NCBI GenBank assembly: GCA_964505975.1 | Contig: CAZDLW010000003.1 | Span: 20,835 to 84,834 of the forward strand | Direction of reading: 5' to 3' | DNA from: Gp6-AA40 sp964505975 | GTDB taxonomy: Bacteria > Acidobacteriota > Vicinamibacteria > Vicinamibacterales > UBA2999 | DNA length: 64,000 nt | Shown: in pieces, positions 52,006 through 60,161 of the stretch | Numbering within the stretch: the stretch's first letter is position 1 | Layout of the letters: each line of letters starts with the position of its first letter | Translations under genes and position numbers: made by a program | The notes under the pieces: model-generated | The model's input: only the letters and a program-made list of their open reading frames with translations | Told to the model about the DNA's origin: nothing | Databases searched by the model: none

Positions 52006-53169
52006 TCACGCGGTCTGCGCCACGTAGGCGCTCCACCGGGCGCGCCTCTCGTACAGGCGCTCCAGGGTGCGCAGGTTCTGTCGAATATCGAAGGCGGTCG
52101 TGGCCACTGTTGACACGGCGTCAGACGGTGCCAGACGCGGGCTTCTGATGGCCTCGATCAGGACCCGGGCCCAGGCGTGGGCGCCATCGTCCAGCGACAG
52201 GCGATACAGCAGTGATGGAATCACGTCGACCGCTGGTGTGATGGCTTCCAACGAGACCACGCACGGAAGGCCCGCCGCCTGTGCCTCGATCAGCGCAATC
52301 GGGACACCCTCGAACAGGGACGGAAAGACGAAGGCGTCGAACACGCCGGTGAGCCAACTCGGGACATCGGTCGAGGGGTCAGGGAACACGATGGAACCGG
52401 AGAGTCCCAGGTCGGCGGTGCGAGCGACAGTCTCGCCCTTCAATGGGCCGTCGCCGATCAGGACGAACCGTGCCTCCGGTACGAGCGCGAGCGTAGCTCT
52501 CGCCACATCGAGTACATACCGGTGGTTCTTCTCCGGAGCCATGCGTCCCACGTGGCCGAACACCGGTACACCCGGTGGGATGCCATGCGCACGCCGAAGC
52601 TCCGCGCCGTTTGCCACCTGCTGGAACGGCGTCAAATCGATTCCATACGGGAGCACGGTTACTCGCGGATCGCTCAGGCCGCGAGTGCCAAGTAATCCAA
52701 TAGCGGCTTCCCCGGAGCAGGCGAGGATGTCCGTGGCGGTGTGGTTGACGAGCGCGGTTGCCAGCGCGAGATATGCGCGTCTGGGAGCGCCCGCTCCGAG
52801 CTCCGCCGGGCGCGTGTCGCTATGAGAGTGGGCGATCCGTCCCGGGACCCCTGCCGCCCGCGCTACAGCCAGCACGACCCCGCTGAAGTGAAGGACGTGA
52901 CTGTGTACAACATCATAGGGTCCATGCTGGCGCAGTACGCCGAGCAATGCGGGGATGTACGTCCTCAACGCGTGCGGGGATCCGCACTGGATCACTTGGG
53001 ATCCGAGCGCCTTGACCTCCTCGTCGTACAACCCCTGGATCGAGGAGTGCACGGCGAAGTCGCACTGTACCCGCTGCCGATCCAAGCGGCGCACGACGTG
53101 CATCAACCATGATTCCACGCCACCCCGGACGAGCGATCCGAGGACGTGTAAGACTCGCAGGGGCCTCAT
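52006..53169 (-). CDS. GT4-family glycosyltransferase (EpsF/WbpY-like)
   Basis: A 387-residue GT-B enzyme. VLHVLGSLVRGGVESWLMHVV is the classical GT4 start, YDVVHSHVLHFSGVV the acceptor-side motif, VPVFGHVGRMAPEKNH the hinge strand and FPSLFEGVPIALIEAQAAGLP the donor motif with E-x7-E. Its ATG overlaps the epimerase stop (53166-53169), so the four genes from 55879 down to here form one unit. Likely the glycosyltransferase that uses the sugar made by that unit. Confidence 0.9.
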   Translation of the reverse strand: MRPLRVLHVLGSLVRGGVESWLMHVVRRLDRQRVQCDFAVHSSIQGLYDEEVKALGSQVIQCGSPHALRTYIPALLGVLRQHGPYDVVHSHVLHFSGVVLAVARAAGVPGRIAHSHSDTRPAELGAGAPRRAYLALATALVNHTATDILACSGEAAIGLLGTRGLSDPRVTVLPYGIDLTPFQQVANGAELRRAHGIPPGVPVFGHVGRMAPEKNHRYVLDVARATLALVPEARFVLIGDGPLKGETVARTADLGLSGSIVFPDPSTDVPSWLTGVFDAFVFPSLFEGVPIALIEAQAAGLPCVVSLEAITPAVDVIPSLLYRLSLDDGAHAWARVLIEAIRSPRLAPSDAVSTVATTAFDIRQNLRTLERLYERRARWSAYVAQTA

Positions 53170-54140
53170 TGCCGCACCCGTGCTGACGTGATGTCTTGCG
53201 TGGGCGCAGCAGGGCCGGAGTCACAGCCAGCGACCAGACGATCCAGCGTGGCAGACCATGGAATCTGCGGACACCATCCCAATAGTCGCCGCGCCTTCTC
53301 GATATTCGCCTCTTGCCATGCCACATCGGCAGACCGGGCTGACCCTTCCGTGGCTTCCACGAGCTGAATGGGCCTGGGGCTTCGGGCGATCATGCCCTCC
53401 GCGAGCTCGCGAGTGGGACGCGCTCGTCCGCTGCCGATGTTCACAATCTCGCCGGCGGCCGCTGCAGGGTGCACGGCCGCGCACACGATGGCTCGAGCAG
53501 CGTCCCGCACGTCGATGAAGTCACGGCATGCGGCCAGGCTTCCCACTGTCAGCTCAGTTCCATGTCCGCGCATGAATGCCGCGATCTTGCCGGGAAGCGT
53601 CGCAGACGCCATTCCTGGACCCACGGCGTTGAACAGCCGCAGTACTGTTCCGCGAACCCTTCCCTGCGCATGCGCATGGAGGACCATCTGAGATGCCTGC
53701 AGCTTGCTGAGGCCGTACTCGGTCACCGGCTCGGCGGGGTCATCTTCACGAGTCCGCTGTCCGAACGCTTTCGGTCGGTATTCGGCGGACGAGCCAATCT
53801 GGATGAAGAAGGCCGCCGGGGCGCATGCGGTACAGACCTCGACGAGCTGGGCGGTGGCCCACAGATTTGCACGCGTTGCGGCACGTGGGTCGGTCGTGAG
53901 CATGCCGGCACAGTTGATCACGATGTGAGGGTCCGCATGGCCGATGAAGTCTCCGAGGTCGTGGCTGAGACCCTGCCCAAGCCTCATTGACAGGTGGCCC
54001 TCCAGCGACACCGGCTGCCTGTCCGTGGTCGCGATACCGAAGAGCGAACAGTCTCGTGCCATTGCGCGCAGCGCGAGTGTCACATGACGCCCGATGAATC
54101 CCGTCGAGCCGGCGACGATGACCCGAAGCCCCGTGCGCAT
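53166..54140 (-). CDS. NAD-dependent epimerase/reductase (SDR)
   Basis: An extended SDR of 324 residues from ATG 54140; GTG 54158 is possible but would overlap the upstream gene. GSTGFIGRHV is the NAD motif, INCAGML and IGSSAEY the strand motifs, and YGLSKLQAS supplies the catalytic Tyr and Lys. VLRLFNAVGPGM and FIDVRDAARA follow. The closest style is the NDP-sugar 4-epimerase/4-reductase group. Placed between a nucleotidyltransferase and a GT4, it probably completes a deoxysugar or amino-sugar nucleotide. Confidence 0.87.
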   Translation of the reverse strand: MRTGLRVIVAGSTGFIGRHVTLALRAMARDCSLFGIATTDRQPVSLEGHLSMRLGQGLSHDLGDFIGHADPHIVINCAGMLTTDPRAATRANLWATAQLVEVCTACAPAAFFIQIGSSAEYRPKAFGQRTREDDPAEPVTEYGLSKLQASQMVLHAHAQGRVRGTVLRLFNAVGPGMASATLPGKIAAFMRGHGTELTVGSLAACRDFIDVRDAARAIVCAAVHPAAAAGEIVNIGSGRARPTRELAEGMIARSPRPIQLVEATEGSARSADVAWQEANIEKARRLLGWCPQIPWSATLDRLVAGCDSGPAAPTQDITSARVRQ

Positions 54141-54145
54141 GATAT

Positions 54146-54847
54146 CTACCGCACCCACGCGAGCGTCCCGATCTCCTCGTTGGCCCGATCGTAGTCATCG
54201 GGTCGTCCGATGTCCAACCAGTAGCCGGAGAAGGGATATGTATTGACGTGCCTGCCAGCCCGGAGCAAGTCCAGCGCCAGGTCATCCAGCCCGTACGCCC
54301 TCCCTGACGGCACGCACTCGACCACGGAACGTGAGAACACGTACACCCCCATGCTCACGTTGAAGTGATACATCGGCTTCTCCAGATAATTGGCCAGCCG
54401 GCCGCTCTTTGGATCGATCTCCATGACGCCGAAGTCGATCTGCGATTCACGTCTGTACGTAGCGATGGTCAGTTCGGCGCCGCTGTGGAGGTGGTGCCGG
54501 TACAGGTCCGCGAAGTCGAGATCGGTCAGGATATCTCCATTCATGACCAGGAAGCGGTCCGGGAGATCTGAAATCAGCTTCAAAGGTCCGACAGTGCCGA
54601 GGGGCACGTGCTCCAACGAGTATCTGATCTCGAGCCCGAACCGCTCGCCCGATCCGAAGAACGCCTGAATGAGCTCAGCCATGTGGTTGACTGCCATGGT
54701 GACGCGGCCCACACCCGCTGCGCGTAATCGCCGCAGCACGAGTTGCAGAATCGGCTGTTCGCCCACGGGCATCAACGGCTTGGGAATCGTGGTGGTGTAT
54801 GGGCGTAACCGGGCGCCTTGCCCTCCCGCCAGAATCACGGCGTCCAT
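54146..54847 (-). CDS. sugar-phosphate nucleotidyltransferase
   Basis: A 233-residue GT-A-like nucleotidyltransferase. VILAGGQGARLRPYTTTIPKPLMPVGEQP is the nucleotide-binding signature, split here as GGQGARLRPYT and PKPLMPVG. FLVMNGDILTDLDF is the metal-binding Asp motif and YWLDIGRPDDYDRAN the product end. The short length is typical of HddC/RmlA-like single-domain enzymes. It would activate a sugar-1-phosphate to NDP-sugar. The gene starts 18 bp after the LegB-like gene ends. Base specificity cannot be read safely. Confidence 0.9.
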   Translation of the reverse strand: MDAVILAGGQGARLRPYTTTIPKPLMPVGEQPILQLVLRRLRAAGVGRVTMAVNHMAELIQAFFGSGERFGLEIRYSLEHVPLGTVGPLKLISDLPDRFLVMNGDILTDLDFADLYRHHLHSGAELTIATYRRESQIDFGVMEIDPKSGRLANYLEKPMYHFNVSMGVYVFSRSVVECVPSGRAYGLDDLALDLLRAGRHVNTYPFSGYWLDIGRPDDYDRANEEIGTLAWVR

Positions 54848-54868
54848 CACAGCTCCGACACGACATGT

Positions 54869-55879
54869 TCAAATGTTATAGACATCGGTCTTGTACCGCG
54901 CGAGATTCACCGGGTCCGTGAACCACTCGATGGTCTCCGCCAGCCCGCGCCGAAAGCCGTCACCACTCCCATATGCTGGCGCCCACCCGAGCAGACGCAG
55001 CGCTTTTTCGTTCGACGCCCAGAGCCGCTCCACTTCGCTCGAGACCGGTCGCAAGCGCACTGTGTCGGTGAGCAGGTGGATATCGACGTGCATCAGTTCG
55101 GCAATCGTCTCTGCCGTCTGGCGGATGGACACTTCGAAGTTGCTGCCGATGTTGATGATCTCGCCGACAGCGGCATCGGCCTCGGCGGTGGCCAGAAACG
55201 CGCGCGCGGTATCCGCGACATAGGTGAAATCGCGCGTCGGATGCAACGCGCCGAGCCGAAGCCGCTTCGTTCCGCTGGCGATCTGCGTGATGATCGTCGG
55301 GATGACCGCACGAGCGGACTGTCTGGGCCCATACGTGTTGAATGGGCGAATCACCGCGACAGGTGTGCCGAAGGAACGATGGAACGACAGGGCTATGTGA
55401 TCAGCGCCGATCTTGCTGGCTGAGTACGGAGACTGGCCCTGCAGGGGATGCTCTTCGTCAATCGGTACGTACCGCGCCGTCCCGTAGGTCTCGCTGGTCG
55501 ACGTGTGAACGATCCGTTTCACGTTCAGGTCTCGAGCGGCCTGAACGACGTTGAGTGTGCCCCGGATGTTCGTGTCCACGTACGTCTCCGGCGAGTGGTA
55601 CGAGTAGGGGATGGCGATCAGCGCGGCAAGGTGGAATACGACGTCGCAACCCTGCATGGCCGTCCGAACGCCGTACGGGTCGCGAACATCTCCGGGAAAG
55701 ATCTCCAGCTGCTGCCGGATGTCAGGGGACGTATGGTCCAACCATCCCCAGGAATTGAAAGAGTTGTAGTACACGAACGCCCTGACACGACAACCGTGGC
55801 GGACCAGCAGCTCCGTGAGGTGGCTCCCAATGAAACCATCGGCGCCGGTGACGAGAACGCGCTGCTCCCTCAATTCCAC
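54869..55879 (-). CDS. LegB-like NAD-dependent 4,6-dehydratase
   Basis: A 336-residue extended SDR. VLVTGADGFIGSHL binds NAD. FVYYNSFNSWGWLDH, AALIAIPYSYHSPETYVDTN, STSETYGTA and YSASKIGAD (Tyr/Lys pair) closely match the LegB group that makes 4-keto-6-deoxy-HexNAc nucleotides. RPFNTYGPRQSARAVIPTIITQI is also typical. No other legionaminic acid genes (LegC, LegI, LegF) are in the window, although a DegT aminotransferase lies 32 kb away. It heads the - strand unit with the nucleotidyltransferase, epimerase and GT4; its promoter should lie in the 55880-56100 region. Confidence 0.9.
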   Translation of the reverse strand: MELREQRVLVTGADGFIGSHLTELLVRHGCRVRAFVYYNSFNSWGWLDHTSPDIRQQLEIFPGDVRDPYGVRTAMQGCDVVFHLAALIAIPYSYHSPETYVDTNIRGTLNVVQAARDLNVKRIVHTSTSETYGTARYVPIDEEHPLQGQSPYSASKIGADHIALSFHRSFGTPVAVIRPFNTYGPRQSARAVIPTIITQIASGTKRLRLGALHPTRDFTYVADTARAFLATAEADAAVGEIINIGSNFEVSIRQTAETIAELMHVDIHLLTDTVRLRPVSSEVERLWASNEKALRLLGWAPAYGSGDGFRRGLAETIEWFTDPVNLARYKTDVYNI

Positions 55880-55972
55880 AGCTGTGCGCCCCGGTCACGA
55901 CGCGGTCGATCCTCGTACCGACATGCGCTGAGTGTAAGGTAGTGGTTCCGCACTGGTCTCCTCTGATGGACG

Positions 55973-56035
55973 GGCAGTGAAGCTCCGCCTCAAACCGCCG
56001 AGCCTCGTCAGGTCGGAGTACTCCGCTTCACTGCC
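55973..56035. repeat. inverted repeat, 11-bp arms
   Basis: GGCAGTGAAGC at 55973-55983 is the exact reverse complement of GCTTCACTGCC at 56025-56035, with 41 bp between. The intervening sequence adds a partial CTCCG/CGGAG pairing. It lies about 95 bp upstream of the LegB-like start and immediately before the second inverted repeat. Confidence 0.6.
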
Positions 56036-56065
56036 GTCAGTATTGCTTTGCCCCGCTTCGCGGGG

Positions 56066-56136
56066 CTAGACATCTCCGAACGCCGCCGCAAAGACTTGCC
56101 TCATTCGTGACAATTTCAGCGTTGGGAGATGTCTAG
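56066..56136. repeat. 71-bp inverted repeat enclosing the shared motif
   Basis: The left arm CTAGACATCTCCGAACGC (56066-56083) pairs with the right arm GCGTTGGGAGATGTCTAG (56119-56136) at 17 of 18 positions. The 35-bp loop contains the motif shared with the wzc promoter region. A palindromic element, hairpin operator or remnant of a small mobile unit are all possible. No target duplication was recognised. Confidence 0.65.
56090..56117. promoter_or_regulatory. second copy of the operator-like motif
   Basis: Ungapped alignment with 19682-19709 gives 22 of 28 identical bases, including CTTG-n-CTCATTCGT and ATTTC. The palindrome is weaker here (TTG...CAA). It lies inside the loop of the 71-bp inverted repeat, about 535 bp ahead of the ATPase start. 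Confidence 0.45.
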
Positions 56137-56651
56137 TGGTGTCGGCTGACGAACCTCCGTATGCGTTCGCGCCCCACAGCGAGTTGAGGGGTCCGAAAAC
56201 GAGGCGCCACTTGTGCCGGAAATAGCGTGCAGGGCAAAACTCGTGCCATATATGTTCTGGTGGGCATCCCGAAAGTGCAACGCTGTGAGCGAAGTGTCGC
56301 GAATTTCGGGCCAGTCGTCTGGTTGGCGCTGGGCTTTCTTGACCGATGTCGGAAAGATGTTCGGCAATCGTGGAATGGGCTGATTGGACGCACGCTGACG
56401 TGTCCGGCATTGCCTCGGAATATCGAGCTTGCACACAGCAGGTCCCGCAGATTAACAGACTTCCCCAACCGATGTCCGCCCCTACGGCCGGCTCAGTTAC
56501 TGGCGAAGTGTTTGCACAGACACGTGGCAACCAGGAGTCCCCCCCGAGGAGCGGTCGCACGGCGCGAAGCAAGAGGTGCTGCCCGATTCCGCGATGGCGT
56601 CTGCTGGTCAGTTCGAAGTATCGTCACTACGGTCCACGCCCAACGTAGTCC

Positions 56652-57620
56652 ATGTATCAGAATTTCTACGAACTTCGCGAGCTGCCCTTCGAGCTGACCC
56701 CGGACCCGAAGTACCTCTTCCTGACGGAGGGCCAGCGCGAAGCGTTGAGCAACCTGGAGTACGGCCTGTTTGCGGCCAAAGCGCTCACGGTGCTGATTGG
56801 GGAGGCGGGGACCGGAAAGACCACGCTGATTCATGCAGCCCTGGAGTCCGGGCGGTGTCAGAACGTCCGCTGTGTGTATCTGAACAATCCAGCGCTCACT
56901 CGCGACGAGTTCATCTACATGCTGGCCACTCGGTTCGAGCTGGGCGCCCAGGCCGCCACGTCAAAGGCGGTGCTGCTCCAGGGCCTCGAGCGCTTCTTGC
57001 GAGAACGGCGCGAGAGGGGCGAGATCACGGCGCTCGTGGTGGACGAGGCCCAGCGGCTCAGCACCGAGCTGCTCGAGGAGGTGCGGCTCCTCGCCAACAT
57101 CGAGACGCCAAGTCAGAAGCTCCTGCCGCTCGTCCTCGCGGGGCAGCCCGAGTTGGCGGCTCGCCTGGAAGAGCCTGAGCTACGGCAATTGAAGCAGCGC
57201 GTTGCGCTCCGCTGCGAGATTGCCGCGTTCGGGCTGTCCGAAACGGCCGCGTATATTGCCGGACGCATCGAGACGTCAGGCGGCGTCCCCTCACGGTTGT
57301 TCACACGCGAAGCAGTGACGCTCATCCATGAGTGCTCCGGCGGGATCCCCAGAACCATCAACGTGATCTGCGACAACGCACTCGTCAACGGGATGGCCCT
57401 GGATCGCCGTCCGGTCGACCGTGCTATGGTGCTGGAAGTCTGCGAGGACTTCTCGCTGCGTCGTGGAGCCCTCAGGAACTCCGTTGGCTCGATGGGCAAC
57501 AGGACAACCGTACCTCGGGCTCGTCCCGTGGGAAGTGGCCCGATCGCGGCCGGGCAGGATGGCGGGACTTCGGCGCCGGGAGCGGGCTTCACGGTGCCCA
57601 CCACGCCGGCGCGTCGCTAA
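56652..57620 (+). CDS. ExeA/XrtA-associated AAA ATPase
   Basis: A 322-residue AAA_22 ATPase. MYQNFYELRELPFELTPDPKY is the typical ExeA-family start, Walker A is GEAGTGKTT at 50-58, Walker B is ALVVDEAQRL, and LVLAGQPELAARL and SGGIPRTINVICDNAL are the sensor and C-terminal motifs. The final 50 residues are Gly/Pro-rich and disordered. In exosortase/PEP-CTERM-type exopolysaccharide loci this protein sits with an autokinase, as here. No exosortase is present in the window. It may help assemble an envelope secretion or EPS machine; the exact role is unknown. Confidence 0.9.
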   Translation: MYQNFYELRELPFELTPDPKYLFLTEGQREALSNLEYGLFAAKALTVLIGEAGTGKTTLIHAALESGRCQNVRCVYLNNPALTRDEFIYMLATRFELGAQAATSKAVLLQGLERFLRERRERGEITALVVDEAQRLSTELLEEVRLLANIETPSQKLLPLVLAGQPELAARLEEPELRQLKQRVALRCEIAAFGLSETAAYIAGRIETSGGVPSRLFTREAVTLIHECSGGIPRTINVICDNALVNGMALDRRPVDRAMVLEVCEDFSLRRGALRNSVGSMGNRTTVPRARPVGSGPIAAGQDGGTSAPGAGFTVPTTPARR

Positions 57621-57829
57621 CCAGCCACGGGGCTCCGCCGCTTGGTATCCCCGCCGAGCCCCGCGGCTGGTTGCCAGTATCTATACTCTTCCACCCCATG
57701 GCGCACGCGTGCGCCGTGGGGGCCTCGGCTTGCCGCGCTCGCGCGGCTGGGACCGCGCTATGCGGTCGGATGCAACGGGTACGAAATGCGCGTTCTGGGC
57801 CGCATAGGGGTCCTAGAGGCCATAATGCC

Positions 57830-58765
57830 ATGAGCCGTATAGACGAGGCGTTGAAGCGTGCGTCGGAGGGATCGGGTACCGCCCGACCGCAGAGGGGGGG
57901 TGGCGGAGGAACGCCGAGGCGCATGGGGGATTTTTCCTTCGACCCGTACCCGTCCGAGCCCGATCCACAGCCCCGCACGTCCGCCTCCAGCGGTGACACG
58001 CACGTGCAGCCGGACCGGATGCACATCCCGCTCTTCGAGCGGACGCTGGACGAGACTGGCGCCGCCCACGTTCCTGCGGTCAACGGCGAGACCGACATCT
58101 CGCTGGTCGGAAACCCGACGGCCGCGCAGGTCGAACGGTATCGCAGTGTTGCCGAAACCCTTCACGCGGCGCAGGTCGACCGCGGCCTGAGAACGGTCAC
58201 GATCACGAGTGCGGTACGAGGGGAGGGGAGGACGTTCACGGCAATCAATCTCGCCCTCACCCTCACCGACGTGTACGCGTGCCGAGTCCTGCTGCTCGAC
58301 GCGGATCGCCGCCAGCCCGCTATGCACGACCGGATCGGCATTCACAACTACGCAGGGTTGAGCGAGGCGCTGCGCGGGGAGCGGCGCAGGGTATCTCCAG
58401 TCCCGGTTACACCCTTGCTCAGCGTGCTGACCGCCGGGCATGGTGAGGCGACGCCGTTCGACGATGTGACCCTGGACCGGATGCGCACGCTGCTGGAGGA
58501 ATACGCTCGGCAGTTCGACTGGGTGGTGCTCGATGCGCCCCCAGTCGGGATGTCGGGGACGGACACGAAGCTGCTCGTGCGTTTGACGCAGGCGGCTATC
58601 TTCGTGATTGGAGCGGGGGCGACGCCGTTTCCTGTCGTCGAACGTGCTATTGACGAGCTGGGCCGTAACTACATCATGGCAACGGTGATGCACGGCATCA
58701 ACCCGGAGCTTGGTGTGGCCAGGAGCGAACGGCCGGAGCTATCCTTGGAAGCACGTCGCAGGTAG
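57830..58765 (+). CDS. CpsD/XrtA-type tyrosine autokinase-like protein with altered P-loop
   Basis: A 311-residue cytoplasmic BY-kinase-like protein starting MSRIDEALKRA, the usual first residues of XrtA-associated autokinases. Residues 12-65 are Gly/Pro-rich. The P-loop reads TSAVRGEGRTFTAIN at 126-140, with Arg134 where Lys is normal (GEGKT). Walker A' LLLDADRRQP and Walker B WVVLDAPPV are kept. There is no C-terminal Tyr cluster; the end is RSERPELSLEARRR. ATP hydrolysis and autophosphorylation may therefore be weak or lost. The frame is open back to 57332 inside the ATPase gene, but homology begins at ATG 57830. Confidence 0.85.
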   Translation: MSRIDEALKRASEGSGTARPQRGGGGGTPRRMGDFSFDPYPSEPDPQPRTSASSGDTHVQPDRMHIPLFERTLDETGAAHVPAVNGETDISLVGNPTAAQVERYRSVAETLHAAQVDRGLRTVTITSAVRGEGRTFTAINLALTLTDVYACRVLLLDADRRQPAMHDRIGIHNYAGLSEALRGERRRVSPVPVTPLLSVLTAGHGEATPFDDVTLDRMRTLLEEYARQFDWVVLDAPPVGMSGTDTKLLVRLTQAAIFVIGAGATPFPVVERAIDELGRNYIMATVMHGINPELGVARSERPELSLEARRR

Positions 58766-58889
58766 GTGCCATGGCCAACAGGCGCTGGCATGCAGTCCGG
58801 GGGTCTTCATCAGTGCGGCTGCTCGCCATGCGACCCGATGAAGTGACGATCATGAAGCGGTTTACTAGTGCGCCGCGCGGAGAGGCTCG

Positions 58890-60158
58890 GTGATCGAACA
58901 CCGAAAAACACACACCGATGCGCTCCTCGCATTCGAGGCCGAAGCCGAACCGGCCCCTTCGTCTGCGCCCGCAGACAGGGAGAGCCAGGTTCTAGTGGAT
59001 GGCCCGTCGCCCCTGGACGCCTACGGCTCCCAGGATCACGTTGACCCGGTCTACCGACGGCAATCCGCCGGCGATTTCGTGGATGAGGTTGCGCCCCACG
59101 CGACCAACCATGCCGTTGCCCCAGCAGCCGTGCGACGCATCGCCGCGCCAATTGCCCCGGCAATGCAGCGTCCGGCGATGGGGTTCCTGTGGCCGATGAC
59201 ACTGGGCGGCGCCCTTGCCATAATCGCCCTGGTGGTCTGGGCGTTCAGTGGCGAACCGTCGGTGTCCCCCGCGCCGGCCGAGCTCGTGTCACGCGGCGTG
59301 TTGCCTACGCCCCCGCCACCGATTGTCGCAGATGCAGAGAGGGCTGCCGTGTCTGCCGACACGGTTGAGCCGACAACGACTTTCCAATCGGAGCCAGCGG
59401 GATCACCGCAAACATCCGAGCGGGTTGCGATTGTCGAGCCGGTCCTCAAGCCTTCGGAGCCTGCTCCCTCGCCGGAGTTCCGTGTCCCCCTGGAAGCCGC
59501 AGCCCCTTCCGCGTCTCCGATCCTCGAACGGGAAGCACCGGTTGACCCACGTCCACTGCTCGCGGTGCCACCGGAGACGGTGACTCCGCCTTCAGGTGCC
59601 CCATTCGCTGTGGACAGAGGCAGCGCCGGGCGTGTTCCCCAACGGGACACCGCGGCGGTGGCCGACGCGTCCGGTGTGTCGAGCTCGATCCCGACGCCAG
59701 CACGAGAGCTGGCTCCGGTATTGACCCCTTCGGCGGCGGCCGAGAGCTCGAACGCGACCGGCGAGCGCCCCTTGGACGAGAGCGAGACCGTTGCGCCCCC
59801 AGTGGAAGTGGTTCCGGCTCTTGCGGCCGAGGACGCGGTGCGCGGCACACTGGGCCGATACGCAGCAGCCTTCGAGGCGATGGATGTCGAGGCGACGGCC
59901 CAGATCTGGCCCTCCGTGGATCAGCGCGCGCTGGCGCGAGCGTTCCGCGGCCTCGAATCGCAGCGCGTGGCGTTCGACGCGTGCGACATCGACGTGGTCA
60001 CGCAATCGAGAGCCGTTGCGGATTGCCGAGGGACCGTGCGATACATCGCTCGCCTGGGCGACGGGGCTCCCCGTACGGAGGGCCGCCGGTGGCTCTTCAG
60101 GCTCAACAGACAGGGAAACGAGTGGCGGATCGACCGGCTCGAAGCGTCACGTCCCTGA
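58890..60158 (+). CDS. unknown single-pass membrane protein with Pro/Ala-rich stalk and C-terminal NTF2-like domain
   Basis: A 422-residue protein not assigned to a named family. GTG 58890 lies about 4-5 bp after GAGAGG. Residues 1-95 are polar and likely cytoplasmic. One membrane helix at about 98-119 (GFLWPMTLGGALAIIALVVWAF) follows. A 190-residue Pro/Ser/Ala-rich stalk leads to a C-terminal domain from about 325, LGRYAAAFEAMDVEATAQIW to WLFRLNRQGNEWRIDRLEAS, which resembles SnoaL/NTF2-like folds. It follows the autokinase and may be its ExeB/GspB-like membrane partner. It converges with the third carbamoyltransferase 3 bp away. Confidence 0.7.
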   Translation: MIEHRKTHTDALLAFEAEAEPAPSSAPADRESQVLVDGPSPLDAYGSQDHVDPVYRRQSAGDFVDEVAPHATNHAVAPAAVRRIAAPIAPAMQRPAMGFLWPMTLGGALAIIALVVWAFSGEPSVSPAPAELVSRGVLPTPPPPIVADAERAAVSADTVEPTTTFQSEPAGSPQTSERVAIVEPVLKPSEPAPSPEFRVPLEAAAPSASPILEREAPVDPRPLLAVPPETVTPPSGAPFAVDRGSAGRVPQRDTAAVADASGVSSSIPTPARELAPVLTPSAAAESSNATGERPLDESETVAPPVEVVPALAAEDAVRGTLGRYAAAFEAMDVEATAQIWPSVDQRALARAFRGLESQRVAFDACDIDVVTQSRAVADCRGTVRYIARLGDGAPRTEGRRWLFRLNRQGNEWRIDRLEASRP

Positions 60159-60161
60159 ACC

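Larger units (their letters stand above)
55880..56651. other. 772-bp repeat-rich intergenic region
   Basis: Upstream of both the LegB-like gene (- strand) and the ExeA-type ATPase (+ strand). It holds two long inverted repeats, a short GC hairpin CCCCG-cttcg-CGGGG at 56051-56065, and the regulatory-like motif at 56090. Frames on the - strand at 56066-56572 are open, but the translations look random. The remaining bases show no recognisable gene. Confidence 0.5.

Noticed and set aside
54869..55879. Full legionaminic acid pathway
   Set aside because: Only the LegB-like dehydratase is present; the synthase, hydrolase and CMP-transferase genes were not found in the window.
56051..56065. CCCCG-cttcg-CGGGG hairpin as a terminator
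   Set aside because: There is no T run after it and no gene ends nearby. It lies between two divergent units, so termination is unlikely.
56066..56136. Inverted repeat as an integron attC site
   Set aside because: The expected core sites (GTTRRRY and its partner) are not at the arm ends, and no integrase or cassette array is visible.
56066..56572. Possible - strand gene of 168 codons in the gap before the ATPase
   Set aside because: The translation looks random (Cys/Ser/Arg/His-rich), gives no motif and covers the inverted repeat.
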